Assembly (NCBI GenBank): GCA_030674185.1 | Contig: CM060312.1 | Location: forward strand, 56,856,402-56,920,401 | DNA length: 64,000 nt | Reading direction: 5' to 3' | DNA from: Monoplex corrugatus | Taxonomy: Eukaryota; Mollusca; Gastropoda; Littorinimorpha; Ranellidae | In this document: piece after piece, positions 45,996 to 56,783 of the stretch | Position numbering within the stretch: position 1 is the first letter of the stretch | Layout: the number at the start of each line of letters is the position of its first letter | The notes under the pieces: model-generated | What the model was told of the DNA's origin: nothing | What the model saw: the letters and a program-made list of their open reading frames with translations, nothing else | Databases searched by the model: none | Position numbers and translations under genes: made by a program

Positions 45996-46205
45996 AGAGA
46001 GCTGTCGCACGCAAACCCCCCCTCCCCCCCCCCTCCCCCCCTACACACATACCCTACACTGAACATACCACATCACACCACACCACACAGCCAGCCCGAC
46101 AAGCTAAACAAAGCAGAAGCCAAATAAACGGGAATCAACTACCTCGGCATGGTAGCCAAACACTTCACGAATAACCAAATTTTAACAAGGCTTTAAACGG
46201 GGCTT
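45996..46205. other. Unassigned spacer
   Basis: C-rich run at 46015-46041; nothing else recognised. Confidence 0.4.
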
Positions 46206-46435
46206 AACTTGCCACGTTGAATTGGCCCTGCTGATCAAAATGCACCTGCCGAATAATGATCAACACTAATGAGGTCCCCGAGCAAACATTTCGAATCCAT
46301 GAAAAGCGTTCTAATCCATAACTTGCCACGCTGAGTTTGCCCCTGCTCATCAAAATGCAACGGTACGATAGCACTGACATTAATGAGCCTTGCGCAGCAA
46401 ACATTTCACATACGTGAGAATATTCTAATTCAGTA
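46206..46435 (+). repeat. 114-bp tandem duplication, diverged
   Basis: AACTTGCCACG starts both units (46206 and 46320); each has CTGATCAAAATGCA-like, AATGAGG/AATGAGC and AGCAAACATTTC segments. Confidence 0.8.
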
Positions 46436-46621
46436 CTGTTTGACCATTTTGAGAGCAGAGACAAAGACAGACCTCAGAACTTCAGAACACTTAAACACTC
46501 TAGGATAACAGCATAAGGTCCCGGTGGACCAGTTTTGTTGCCAGTCCTTGCTACTCTACATACACAAATTATAAAACAGATGAGGTGTAACACATACAAT
46601 GTGAAACAAATTATAAAAAAT

Positions 46622-46649
46622 GAATACACTATTGGAGACAGAGAGAGGG

Positions 46650-46705
<56 letters not shown>

Positions 46706-46712
46706 CACACAC
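46622..46712. repeat. (GA)n tract
   Basis: GA and GACAGA units ending in ACACAC. Confidence 0.93.
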
Positions 46713-46778
46713 ACACAGAATGCAGGAACACAATAGAGAACACAATTTTTTTTAAATCAAAGCAGAACTAACGTATAT

Positions 46779-47220
46779 ACAACTAAAAAATAATGCATGA
46801 CATTGTTGTAGTTTTGGAGACAGAGAAGACTGAATAGGAAGGCAAAAAGAATTCTTTTTTTTTTACAACTAAAAAATAATGCATGCCATTGTTGTAGTTT
46901 TGGAGACAGAGAAGACTGAATAGGAAGGCAAAAAGAATTCATTTTTTTCCATATGGATCACCACTAAACAGGAGAACATAAAGAATGGATCCCAGTAAAC
47001 AGACGAACAGAAATATATTTTTTCCAAATGGATCACCACTAAACAGGCGAATTTAAAGATATTTTGCCCCAAATGAATAATTACTAAACAGGTGAACAAA
47101 GATTTTCCCCCCAAATGAATCATTACTAAACAGGCGAACAGAAAGAATTTTTTTTCCAAATGGATCACCACTAAACAGGAGAACAGAAAGATTTTTTTTT
47201 CAAATGGATCACCACTACTA
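46779..47220 (+). repeat. 86-bp duplication followed by ~55-bp repeats
   Basis: ACAACTAAAAAATAATGCAT starts at 46779 and 46865 (86-bp spacing). From 46945 onward AAATGGATCACCACTAAACA and GGAGAACAGAAAGA recur about six times with variable T-rich spacers. Confidence 0.88.
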
Positions 47221-47394
47221 ATCAGTTTAATCACAAGTATATTTGTGCGAACGACTGATCTGATTGCTGGACAAGAAGATTTAATTAATCAGAGCAGAAG
47301 TGAAATGATGAAAGAAACTTTCCAGCGGTATAGGTATTGGCACACAGATTAACTTGCATACCTGTCGTTGCTAACCTGCTTAATAAACTAACAG

Positions 47395-47402
47395 CGAGAG
47401 AG

Positions 47403-47440
<38 letters not shown>

Positions 47441-47570
47441 AGAGAAGAGAGACAGACAGAGAGAGAAAGAGGGCGAGAGACAGACAGACAGAGAGAGAGA
47501 GAGAGAGCGAGAGAGAGACAGACGGACAGACTGACAGACAAACAGAAAGTACAGACAGATAGGCAGACAG
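47395..47570. repeat. (GA)n/(GACA)n tract
   Basis: Purine-rich simple repeat. Confidence 0.94.
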
Positions 47571-48374
47571 ACAGGGATCTATAAGATAGGTAGAAAGGGA
47601 TGACTAAAAACCGCGCGCACGCGCGCGCGCACACACACACACACACGCACACGCTCGCACGCACGCAGACAGACATATTGTTGTTTTGAACAACCAAAAA
47701 AAGTCAGAAAGAGAGGAAAGGGGTGGGGGGAAGACTGAAAGTTTGAAGACGTTCAAATGGCGGGAACAGGTGTGAAGGGATGTGAAAGAGGCGGGAGGGA
47801 GGGAGGGAGGGAGGGAGAGAAGCGAGGCAGAGGTGGAGAAGTGGGAGGAGAGATGATGGAAGGAATGGCGGAAGCAACAAACAACATCTCTCGCCCGGCA
47901 GTGGATTCTACCCAGAGTTGAATGTGCTATGAGCTCAGTGGAAAGACTGGAGCCGTCACACACAGTTACGTGTCTCGGACGCATCACTGAGGATGTTGCT
48001 CAAACAATATGACCAGCACTACAGGTGTTTGTATCACTCAGGCCTGGTTGGAGCAGAGAGTACTACCAGTCGCGCAGTTTCTAACCAGAACCATCATCAC
48101 TGTCTTTCCGTTTGTCATGAAACAATGAACTGATCAAAAACAACAAACGAACAAACAAACAAAAACCAGTCAATCAACCAAACAAAAAAAGGTCGCAGAT
48201 CCTCTGGCCCCTTATGCTCTAATCCCTTGTCCAGGCAACAAACATCAACAGTACCAGAGCAGACCTTGGCTGTCAAGGTCTGTCCTGTTGTTGGTGACGT
48301 CTGCTGCGTGAGACAAAGGCTTCCACCTCTGCCTCATCTGTCTCCCTCACTTCGGTTTCCTTGGCCACTTTCAT
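47571..48374. other. Unassigned stretch with CG/CA and (GGGA)n motifs
   Basis: 47610-47665 is CG/CA alternation. 47793-47815 is six GGGA units, a G-quadruplex-capable motif. No gene recognised. Confidence 0.5.
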
Positions 48375-48690
48375 CATCTGTTTACTGTCCATTGCGCCAC
48401 CGGTCCGTGGGACAGCAACGAAGATCCTTTACTCATGTCCTCTCTTGATCAGCTTTTGTATGTTCCCTCAGATGTGTCTGATGACCTTGAGTCATCCTGT
48501 TCGTCACAAAGATGTTTATGGGTCTACTTCCTCTCTTGCATGTTTATTCGTGTGCCCAGTAAAGGACAGACCTGGTGACGTTATCCTGCTCACTTTGGAT
48601 GATGCGTCCAATACATCTCCACGTTCACACCTGAGGCCAGTCTTCTTCTTTTCGTTTGCCATCACACATACAGTAGTTTAATCTCGAAGA
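48375..48690 (-). pseudogene. Degraded LINE C-terminal fragment
   Basis: The minus strand reads WRCIGRIIQSEQDNVTRSVL, YWAHE, a stop, then a GRP-like block, REHTKADQ and KDLRCCPTDRWRNGQ in one frame after small shifts. It is the same family as 44986-45180. Confidence 0.6.
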
Positions 48691-48719
48691 TGAAATAGTC
48701 GCTTTCTGTATCCCATTTA

Positions 48720-48924
48720 CAGCCCCGTACAAATAAATTCTCCCGCCGGCTCAAGGCTGTCGGCCCGATCTACCTCCCTCAGCAATCGGTAGCTCTCGCA
48801 GTCTTGCAGAATGTGTTCTGCTGTCTGACCAGTGTCTTCATATGGACACCGGGAGGACGGTACGAGTCGGACACCGTGCTTGTTTATGTGACAATTCAGT
48901 CTGTCGTGCCCAGTCTCCTGGCAA
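48720..48924 (-). pseudogene. RNase H/C-terminal tail of another LINE
   Basis: The minus strand encodes DRLNCHINKHGVRLVPSSRC, PYEDTGQTAEHILQDCESYR and LLREVDR. The cysteine and histidine arrangement with QTAEHILQDC is typical of the region after RNase H in some non-LTR and related elements. The fragment has no upstream catalytic domain. Confidence 0.55.
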
Positions 48925-49066
48925 GGGTTAATAGGGTGAGGAAGTCAAAGGGTTAAGTTTTTGCAGTTGGTAAATAGGTTGATAATAATATATAATAATA
49001 ATTACAATATTTATATAGCGCAAAATCTTGCTAAAATCAAATCTAAGCGCTGAGTCAAAGGGTTAA
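48925..49066. mobile_element. Foldback MITE copy E, partial and interrupted
   Basis: GGGTTAATAGGGTGAGGAAG, TCAAAGGGTTAAG and TTTTTGCAGTTGGTAAATAG correspond to the right half of the MITE. The expected end, GAGTCAAAGGGTTAA, appears only at 49052-49066, after the inserted L2-type tail. Confidence 0.75.
48980..49051 (-). mobile_element. L2-type 3' tail inserted in MITE copy E
   Basis: The minus strand reads CAGCGCTTAGATTTGATTTT, AGCAAGATTTTGCGCTATAT, AAATATTGTAATTATTATTA. This closely matches the last ~75 bp of the LINE ending at 9650, so it comes from the same or a tail-sharing element. Confidence 0.8.
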
Positions 49067-49254
49067 TGACTTGCTCTTGTCGGGACAACTGGTAGTTAAT
49101 TGTATACAGCCGTACAGGACCACTGTCGGCTCGCAGGCTCTCGACTGCTGTTTTCTACAGCACTGCTGTGTCTCTCCTGCGGCCAACTCAGATCAAGGTC
49201 TTTGGTGTTTGTGGTTTGTAGGGGCTGTTATTAGAAGGTGGACGGCTGTCCCCT
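49067..49254. other. Unassigned spacer
   Basis: No feature recognised. Confidence 0.4.
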
Positions 49255-50500
49255 TTCCAGGATGCTGACTCTCTCCTTTCCAGGGTGCTCACTCTCTCCT
49301 TTCCAGGATGCCGACTCTCTCCTTTCCATGATGCCGACTCTCTCCTTTCCAGGGTGCTTACTCTCTCCTTCCCAGGATGCCGACTCTCTCCTTTCCATGA
49401 TGCCGACTCTCTCCTTCCCAGGGTGCTTACTCTCTCCTTCCCAGGATGCCGACTCTCTCCTTTCCATGATGCCGACTCTCTCCTTCCCAGGATGCTGACT
49501 CTCTCCTTCCCAGGATGCCGACTCTCTCCTTTCCAGGATGCCGACTCTCTCCTTCCCAGGATGCCGACTCTCTCCTTTCCAGGATGCCGACTCTCTCCTT
49601 TCCAGGATGCCGACTCTCTCCTTTCCAGGATGCCGACTCTCTCCTTTCCAGGATGCTTACTCTCTCTCCTTTCCAGGATGCCGACTCTCTCCTTTCCAAG
49701 ATGCTGACTCTCTCCTTTCCAGGATGCCGACTCTCTCCTTTCCAGGATACTTATTCTCTCCTTTCCAGGATGCCGACTATCTCCTTTCCAGATGCTTTCT
49801 CTTTCCTTTCCAGGATGCCGACTCTCTCCTTTCCAGGATGCCGACTCTCTCCTTTCCAGGATGCTTACTCTCTCCTTTCCAGGATGCCGACTCTCTCCTT
49901 TCCAGGATGCCGACTCTCTCCTTTCCAGGATACTTCCTCTCTCCTTTCCAGGATGCTGACTCTCTCCTTTCCAGGATGATCTCTCCTTCCAGGATGCTTA
50001 CTCTCTCCTTTCCAGGATACTTTACATTTTCCAGGATGCCTACTCTCTCCTTTCCAGGATGCCTATCTTTTTTCCAGGATGCTGACTCCCCCTTTCCAGG
50101 ATGCTGACTCTCCTTCCCAGGATGCTCTCTTTTCCAGGATGCTTGCTCTCTCCTTTCCAGGATACTTTCTACTTTCCAGGATGCCTAATCTCTCCTTTCT
50201 AGAATGCTTATTCTCTCCTTTCCAGGATGCTTACTCTCTCCGTTCCAGGACGCTGACACTTTCCACCTCAGCATGTTGACTCTCTCCGTTCCAGGATACT
50301 GACACTTTCTTCTCCAGTATGCTGACTCCCTCCGTTCCAGGATACTGACACTTTCCTCTCCAGGATGCTGACTCCCTCCGTTTCAGGATACTGACACTTT
50401 CCTCTCCAGGATGCTGACTCTCTCCTTTCCAGTATACTTACTGTCTCCTTTCTAGAATGATTACTCTCTCCTTTCCAGGATGTTTACTCAGTCTGTATCG
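49255..50500 (+). repeat. 23-bp minisatellite, over 50 units
   Basis: ATGCCGACTCTCTCCTTTCC plus AGG repeats at 23 bp (49561, 49584, 49607). Units alternate CCGACT, CTGACT and CTTACT endings and CCTTTCCAGG or CCTTCCCAGG cores; 49310-49480 is built of 69-bp trimers. The right end (50230-50420) has longer variants with GATACTGACACTTTC. Open frames of up to 189 codons follow from periodicity. Confidence 0.95.
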
Positions 50501-50559
50501 GAGACTGAGTGATTACTGTTGATAAGAGATTTATATACGGAGCAGGTAGTGAGAGAAGC

Positions 50560-51410
50560 AGACACTGAAGACATGGGAATAAATACTGACAGTCGAAACA
50601 TCACAAATCTACGATATGCCGAAGATACTGCACCGACAATTCACGAGCATGAAAAGAATTCTGTACAAGATTAGATGCAGCGGGCATGAAGGCAGGTCTA
50701 AATCTAAATGCCAAGAAGACAAAAGTAATGCACTTAGAAGGAAAAGAAAGTCAAGTATATCGAGACATTCAAATCAACAAAACTGCATTAGAAAATGTGA
50801 ACGATTTCAAATATTTAGACTCAGTTAAAGCTCATGATGGCACCTGTACTAACGACATCAAAATAAGAATAGGAATAGCAAAACAGAAAACGATCCAACT
50901 CAATAACATTTCGAACGGCAGAAGCATTCCTAAAGCCCTTAAAAGCAAAATTCTAAATATCTGATGTGGCCAGTATTGCTGTATGGTTGTGAAGCCTAGA
51001 CACGCAGAAAAGCAAATTAAAATAAGATCGTAGCAGCAGAAATGTGGTTTTACAGGCGGCTTCTTGGAATCAAATGGTCCGACAAGAGAACAAACGAAAG
51101 CATTTTGAACGAACTCATTCTCCAACATCAATTGCTGGCAGAAATCAACAAAAGAAAAATGAAATATATCAGCCATGCAACCCGAAACACCAACACAACT
51201 CTAATGACAACACTTTTGCAAGAAAAAGTTGACGTCAAAAGATCTCCATGCTCACCACCAACGTCCTATATGAACAATACCACCAGCATCAGTGCTTTAA
51301 AGGTCTACGACGCAGCACAGAAAATTCAGGGCAGGAGTAAGCAGAGGAGAGTTGTTGTGACGTCTACGACGGCATCTACCATCGGAATGGATAATGCTTA
51401 CGGGTGACCG
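50560..51410 (+). pseudogene. LINE ORF2 remnant, second RTE-like family
   Basis: NITNLRYAEDTAPTIHEHEK near 50590 is a degenerate YADDT motif C. It is followed by AGLNLNAKKTKVMHLEGKES, NDFKYLDSVKAHDGTCTNDI and, after shifts, LLYGCEA. From 51042 AEMWFYRRLLGIKWSDKRTN ESI and INKRKMKYISHATRNTN are open, ending at NAYG before TGA near 51407. Order and wording fit the C-terminal two-fifths of an RTE-like ORF2, but it is too diverged from the 27200/37449 family to be the same one. Two stops and shifts: dead. Confidence 0.8.
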
Positions 51411-51439
51411 GTGATTGTCAACTTTCAGCAGATTGTGGC

Positions 51440-52505
51440 CTGTGAAAAAGTTGCTTCACAGTCATTATTGTTTGCAAGGGTTTAGCTGATTGCGGTATTT
51501 GTATGTAGATTCACACTGATTATTGTTTATAGACAACTTAGTAGAACGTGTCCTGTGCGTGTTCGTTCACTGTTAATATTAGTCACAGGTGACTTAGCTG
51601 ATCGTGTCATGTGTATGTTGCTTCACACTTATTAGTGTTCGAGGGGACGTAGCAGACTGTATCCTGTAGGTGTTGGTTTACACTTATAACTGCTTGTAGG
51701 GCACTGAATAGACTTGCGCTCTGGGTATGTTTGTTCACAGCTACTGTTGTTCATTGGAGACTTTGTAGGTTATGTCATATGTATATTGGTTCTCAGTGAT
51801 TACTGTTTATATGGCACTTAGTAGATTTATGCACTGGGTATGTTTATTCATAGCTACTGTTGTTCATTAGAGACTTAACAGGTTGTGTCGTGTTTATATT
51901 GGTACTCAATGATTATTGTCTATTGGGGACTTAATAGATTGTGTCGTGTGTACATTGGTTCACGATGCTAATTGTTCATAGGGGATTAAATAAATTGTGT
52001 CGTGTATATATTGGGGCACACTGATCATTGGTCATTGGTGACTTAATAGATTGTGTCGTGTTTATATTGGTGCTCAGTGATTATTGTCTATAGGGGACTT
52101 AATAGATTGTGTCGTGTGTATATTGGGGCACACTGATCATTGTTCATTTGGGACTTAAAAGATTGTGCCGTGTGTACATTGGTTCACGATGCTAATTGTT
52201 CATGGGGGATTTACTAAATTGTGTCGTGTATGTATTGGGGCACACTGATCATTGTTCATTTGGGACTTAATAGATTGTGCCGTGTGTATATTGGTTCACG
52301 ATGCTAACTGTTCATAGGGGATTTAAAAAATTGTGTCGTGTATATGCTGGGGCACACTGATCATTGTTCATAGGGGACTTAATAGATTGTGCCGCGTGTA
52401 TATTGGGGCACACAGATCATTGTTCATAGGGGACTTAATAGATTGTGTCGCGTGTATATTGGTGCATAGAATTTATTGTTCTTAGGGGACTTAATAGATT
52501 AACTC
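51440..52505 (+). repeat. 56-bp minisatellite
   Basis: GGGGACTTAATAGATTGTGT, CGTGTGTATATTGGGGCACA and CTGATCATTGTTCAT repeat at about 56 bp (52093, 52149). The left part (51440-51900) is more diverged. About 19 units. Confidence 0.92.
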
Positions 52506-52779
52506 GATATCCTGAGTCTCCTCTGGTAGGTGGCCTACAGCAGCTTGACATCACTAGCTCCTATTGACTTCCTCCTGCTTGGACATCCCCTGACAAACTT
52601 GGGTTCGTTGTTAGGCTGAAACGATCGGTCTGGGGGCAATGTCACTGTAGTGGCGTGAAAGATGGACTAGTACCAGAAACAAACAGCAAACAAACAAAAA
52701 CAAACAAAAAACAATACACAAAACAAAACAGATAGAAAAAGAGCCCCCATCTGTGTTGGAGAAGAAAATTTTGTATAGG

Positions 52780-52781
<2 letters not shown>
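52506..52781. other. Unassigned spacer
   Basis: CAAACAAA-rich at 52680-52735. No gene recognised. Confidence 0.4.
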
Positions 52782-52864
<83 letters not shown>

Positions 52865-52935
52865 GTGACCGTACGTGCGCGTGCATGTGTGCGCTGCGTG
52901 CCCGTGCATGTGTGTGTGTGCGCGCGTGTGTGCAA
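52782..52935. repeat. (GT)n microsatellite
   Basis: About 40 GT units, then mixed GTGCGC alternation. Confidence 0.97.
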
Positions 52936-53122
52936 TGGGAATAGACACAATAAAACTGGGGGGATAATGCACATGCACCTTCATAATTTCTACAGAGCTG
53001 ACAAACATCAAAGGGATTGCACTGCATGTCTTATTAGTAAGCTTGCTCGTCGGTAAGATTGGTTGGGTGTTTACTGATTCTTTTGTTCGTGCGTGCATGC
53101 GTGTTGTGTTGTGTTGTGTTGT

Positions 53123-53263
<141 letters not shown>

Positions 53264-53345
53264 AATGTTAGTTTATTGTCTCATCCTAAAGACTAGCACT
53301 TAGACCGCCACTTAAGATCTGAGGGGGTAGAGGGAGGGAGGGAGG

Positions 53346-53387
<42 letters not shown>

Positions 53388-53419
53388 AGAGAGCAGAGAA
53401 TAGTGATAAAAACAGAGAC

Positions 53420-53456
<37 letters not shown>

Positions 53457-53665
53457 AGACAGAGAGAGAGACGCAGACAGGAGACGCAGAGAGAGAAAGA
53501 GAGAGAGAGAGAGAGAGTAACAGACAGACAGCAGAGAGAAACAGACAAGACAGACAAACAGAGAAAGAGGTAGGTGCAGAAAAAAAATTCCTGTCGGATC
53601 AGTGATTCGAATTCGCGTTCTGGGAAAAGGCTGCAACCACTAGGCCACATATTCCACCGTAAGCG
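53264..53665 (-). mobile_element. SINE-C copy with an internal (GA)n expansion
   Basis: The minus-strand head is TGTGGCCTAGTGG (53638-53650) and CGAATTCGAATCACT (53599-53613), an A/B box pair. The body part AGTTTATTGTCTCATCCTAA, AGACTAGCACTTAGACCGCC lies at 53270-53310 on the plus strand. Between them 53330-53530 is GA-rich simple repeat, an expansion where the other copies have a short G/A-rich segment. Confidence 0.7.
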
Positions 53666-54167
53666 CACCCGCGAGTGTGTTGCTGCATTCGGGTGAGAGA
53701 CAGTGGAATAGGGGATACATCTCTTTTTTATTTTCTATCGTCTGCTCTCCTTGCTATGTACATGCGTTCCCAAAGATCAGAGAGGTTAGGTGAGGCGGAA
53801 AATGGGCCGCATCATTTCTTTACTCGCATTTGTCGTACGCTGACTGTCATTTCGGGGATGCTTTTTCTTATCATTGTTATTCTGGCAGTCAACAGAAAGC
53901 TGTACCGAATGCACGTACGCGCCTTCTTTGCTGCTCGTTTGGCCCACTCTGTGTAGACATTTAAGTCACTGCGCAGTCTGCCTACTTCATCTTCGGCAGG
54001 TAATGATGTCAGCAACCGCGATCAAGGTTACCTACCCCCCCCCCCTTCTTTATTTCTATAACCGATAAGAGTGGATCTTCAGGAACAAATCTGCCAAGGA
54101 TATCTCTGTGTTACCTTCGCTTCGCTAAGTCCACTAAACAGATACTACACGTCCTACCTTGCTTTTG

Positions 54168-54270
54168 ACAAAGACTAGCACCCAGACCACAATTCAAGAT
54201 CGTAACATAAGGGAGGCGAGGAGAAAATCCCCTGTCCAGCCGTGACTCGAATCCAAGGTCTTTGCCTTCT
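54168..54270 (-). mobile_element. SINE-C 5' fragment
   Basis: AAGACTAGCACCCAGACCAC, AATTCAAGATCG, GGAGAAAATCCCC and CGTGACTCGAATCCAAGG follow the SINE-C order with a B box in reverse complement. Confidence 0.65.
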
Positions 54271-54775
54271 TTTTTCTTTCACTCAGGTATATTCGCACAC
54301 AAGCACATTAGATCCCCCCCCCCCCAAAAAAAAAAAAAAAAGAGAGAAACAAAAAACACGCTTACCTCTCTCCCCCGCCTAGCTAACACCCCCACCCCCA
54401 ACTTAAAAAGAAAGGAAAACAAAAAAATCAGTTAAATAAAGCGAACCCACCAACTCATATTCAAACTCTTGAAAAAAAAAAAAGAACTGAACGGCTGATG
54501 GAGCTCACGACTAAAATTCTCGTCAATTTCTATTGATAAAAAACGATTTTTAAAAATATTTTTTTCATTTTCAAAGTGGGCGATTGATGTAGTTGGTACC
54601 TATTCCAGCGGGAAAATCTGAATTCGAGAAGAGATGCGTAAACGTGAAATGGAGTGGACGGGGACGGGGGTGTATAAGGAGTGGGGGTAAGGGTAGAGGG
54701 CGGTATGGGGAGAGTGACAGGGGCGCTGGGGTGGGAGATAGGGCGTAAGTTGATGTGGGGACAGGAAAGGAGAGG

Positions 54776-54809
<34 letters not shown>

Positions 54810-54980
54810 AGGAGAAGGAGGAAGGGAGGAAGGGAGGGAGGGAGACAGCGGTTAGTAATGAATAGGTTGACTGAACAAGAGGGAAAAAAATCTACTTTAA
54901 TTAGGATGACGAAACAGACGCTTTTTTTGTCTCCTTTTTTCGGGGGCATATGTGTTTCATTATTCACAAGGAAGCATCCG
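54271..54980. other. Unassigned stretch with GA/GGGA tract
   Basis: C and A runs at 54316-54345; GA and GGGA repeats at 54775-54845. No gene recognised. Confidence 0.5.
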
Positions 54981-55060
<80 letters not shown>

Positions 55061-55080
55061 TGCGCGCGCGCGCGCGTGTG
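54981..55080. repeat. (GT)n microsatellite ending in (GC)n
   Basis: About 39 GT units, then TGCGCGCGCGCGCGCGTG. Confidence 0.97.
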
Positions 55081-55862
55081 TTCTCAACACAATATTGTAC
55101 GGCTGGAGATAAAAAGCATACTGGTTTTGACTCTCTCTCTCTCTTTCCTTCTCTCTCTCTTCACTTTCTATTTTTCTATCTCTTTGCATTCTCTCACCCC
55201 TTTCGCTCTCTTTCCTCTGCCAGTCTTTCCCATCCTTCCTTCACCTTTTCTGTTATATTTCTTTTCTTTTTTTTTCTTTTCCCTTTATTCTTTTTTGACG
55301 ACTGATGATCAAGTAAATGTGAGGAGGAATTTGCCGTGAATATGGCTTTTACATATTAAAATGTAAAAACAATACATATTTTATTTGAACAAAGCTGTGT
55401 GGATTCGAAGCAAAAGCCTTTGCTGGAGTACATCAATGTACTGTGTTTTTTCTCGCTTGACAAAATCATTCTGCGTGTGGCCTGCAGTCCACCCAGCTAT
55501 CTGAGGCTGGAGACGGTAGAACAGAGGCAGAGGAGATGGACACCGTTTTCTTAATACTGACCCATAGAGAAATCCAGGTCTCTTCGACCTCAATCCTCTA
55601 TGGCCTTGACAAGTAGAAACATAATGAGTTTTTTGCTGTTGTAAAAAAGGAAATTATATATTTTGTCATCTTGTTAGTGTATGATCAGTCATGAATTTAG
55701 TAACTTTTGCAAGCTGATATGCATGAAAAAGCCGGTGCTTAATTCATGTGAAACCGACACACGAGGCGCACATATTTTTGGTGGGGAATCCTCCATATGA
55801 TGCGCGCAACGTTGTCAAAAGTAGATTTCCCCAACACTCGTGCAACGTAAACGCCGCATCGT
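55081..55862. other. Unassigned stretch
   Basis: CT-rich at 55131-55280. The minus frame 55381-55593 (70 codons) has balanced composition but no recognisable domain. Confidence 0.4.
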
Positions 55863-55872
55863 CGAACTCTTT

Positions 55873-55915
55873 CCATTGGTAATTTCTGATTGGCTGCAGT
55901 AACGCATGACGTCAC
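55873..55915. promoter_or_regulatory. Clustered CCAAT and CRE motifs
   Basis: CCATTGG at 55873-55879 and GATTGGCT at 55888-55895 are inverted CCAAT boxes. TGACGTCA, a perfect CRE palindrome, is at 55907-55914. The surrounding 55750-55915 has many CpGs compared with its neighbours. It could be an enhancer or promoter within the presumed Wnt intron; evidence is motif clustering only. Confidence 0.3.
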
Positions 55916-55961
55916 ATGCAGGGAAGTAAAATGGACTGACCAGGACAACCGGCTCAAGTGG

Positions 55962-56199
55962 GCCCCAGCAGTTCAGTTGGTTTAAGCGTCGGATTCACAT
56001 GCTAATAGTTGTGGGTTCGAATCCCGGGGTGCGCTACATTAAAACTGGCCTTGTCACTGTCCCATCTTAACATTTTTGTTGTTCTGGTGGTGTCGGTATA
56101 GGATTAGATAGGTTCCCCACTTCCCTGGGATAGGTTATCCCCGTCGGCCATAGTACCTGAGGTGGGTGTCGACGTAAAAACTGAACCAAATCAATCAGT
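55962..56199 (+). mobile_element. SINE-A copy 3 with perfect 16-bp target duplication
   Basis: The A-box region CAGTTCAGTTGG (55969-55980), B box GGTTCGAATCC (56014-56024), shared body and AATCAATCAGT tail define it. CAACCGGCTCAAGTGG occurs exactly at 55946-55961 and 56200-56215, which fixes both ends and gives a length of 238 bp. A perfect duplication suggests a young insertion. Confidence 0.93.
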
Positions 56200-56215
56200 C
56201 AACCGGCTCAAGTGG

Positions 56216-56739
56216 AAACAAAAACAAACTTTAATTCGATTAGAGTTGTGGCAAGATACCGCTTGCTTCTGGGCCTCGTGAAATGGGAACTGTGAAATTA
56301 AAGAAGTCAGAAATTTGACATACGAATAGATGGCACATGCTACGAGCCTAGAACGGACAGCAGGTGAGATTAGTCGGTAATCTGGTCTATACATGAACAC
56401 GGTAACTTGGAGACTGAATTCGCCACTATTCTGATTAGATATGAAATGATACGCACGTTGGTCATATTCTGCCCGCATTTGTGCGCGTATGAATGCACTG
56501 CACTAGTTATGTTGTGGTTAGTTAAGCACCAGTCTGAGTGATAATCGTGCTTTTTTATTACATGACCTCGCCTGCCGTGTGTCCGTGCAGCCCCTTCACG
56601 AGAGACCATGGTCTCTATTGAACAAAATATCAAAATACAATTACAATATTTCAGGTTAACCGTCTCCTTTCTCTCTCTGTCTCTCTCTTGACGATTTTCT
56701 AATTTTCTCCTGATAATTTGTTGTTGTGAAATGGGTTGT
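56216..56739. other. Unassigned stretch
   Basis: The 134-codon minus frame 56370-56774 shows no domain and overlaps another open frame; no gene is called. Confidence 0.4.
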
Positions 56740-56783
56740 GCCCCTTGATGAAAGGGCCGTAACTGACATGTCAAACATGTCAG
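56740..56783 (+). other. Two adjacent hairpins
   Basis: GCCCCTT-GATG-AAAGGGC (56740-56757, one mismatch) is followed by the perfect 9-bp hairpin CTGACATGT-CAA-ACATGTCAG (56763-56783). A pyrimidine-rich region follows. Similar double-hairpin ends occur in some retroelements; no coding part is found to support that. Confidence 0.4.

Noticed and set aside
49231..50107. Open frames of up to 189 codons with LSFPGC/DADSLL repeats
   Set aside because: Products of the 23-bp minisatellite; no start context, domain or conservation of frame.
56370..56774. 134-codon minus-strand open frame
   Set aside because: No recognisable domain, overlaps another frame on the same strand, and lies in sequence with no splice signals I could support.
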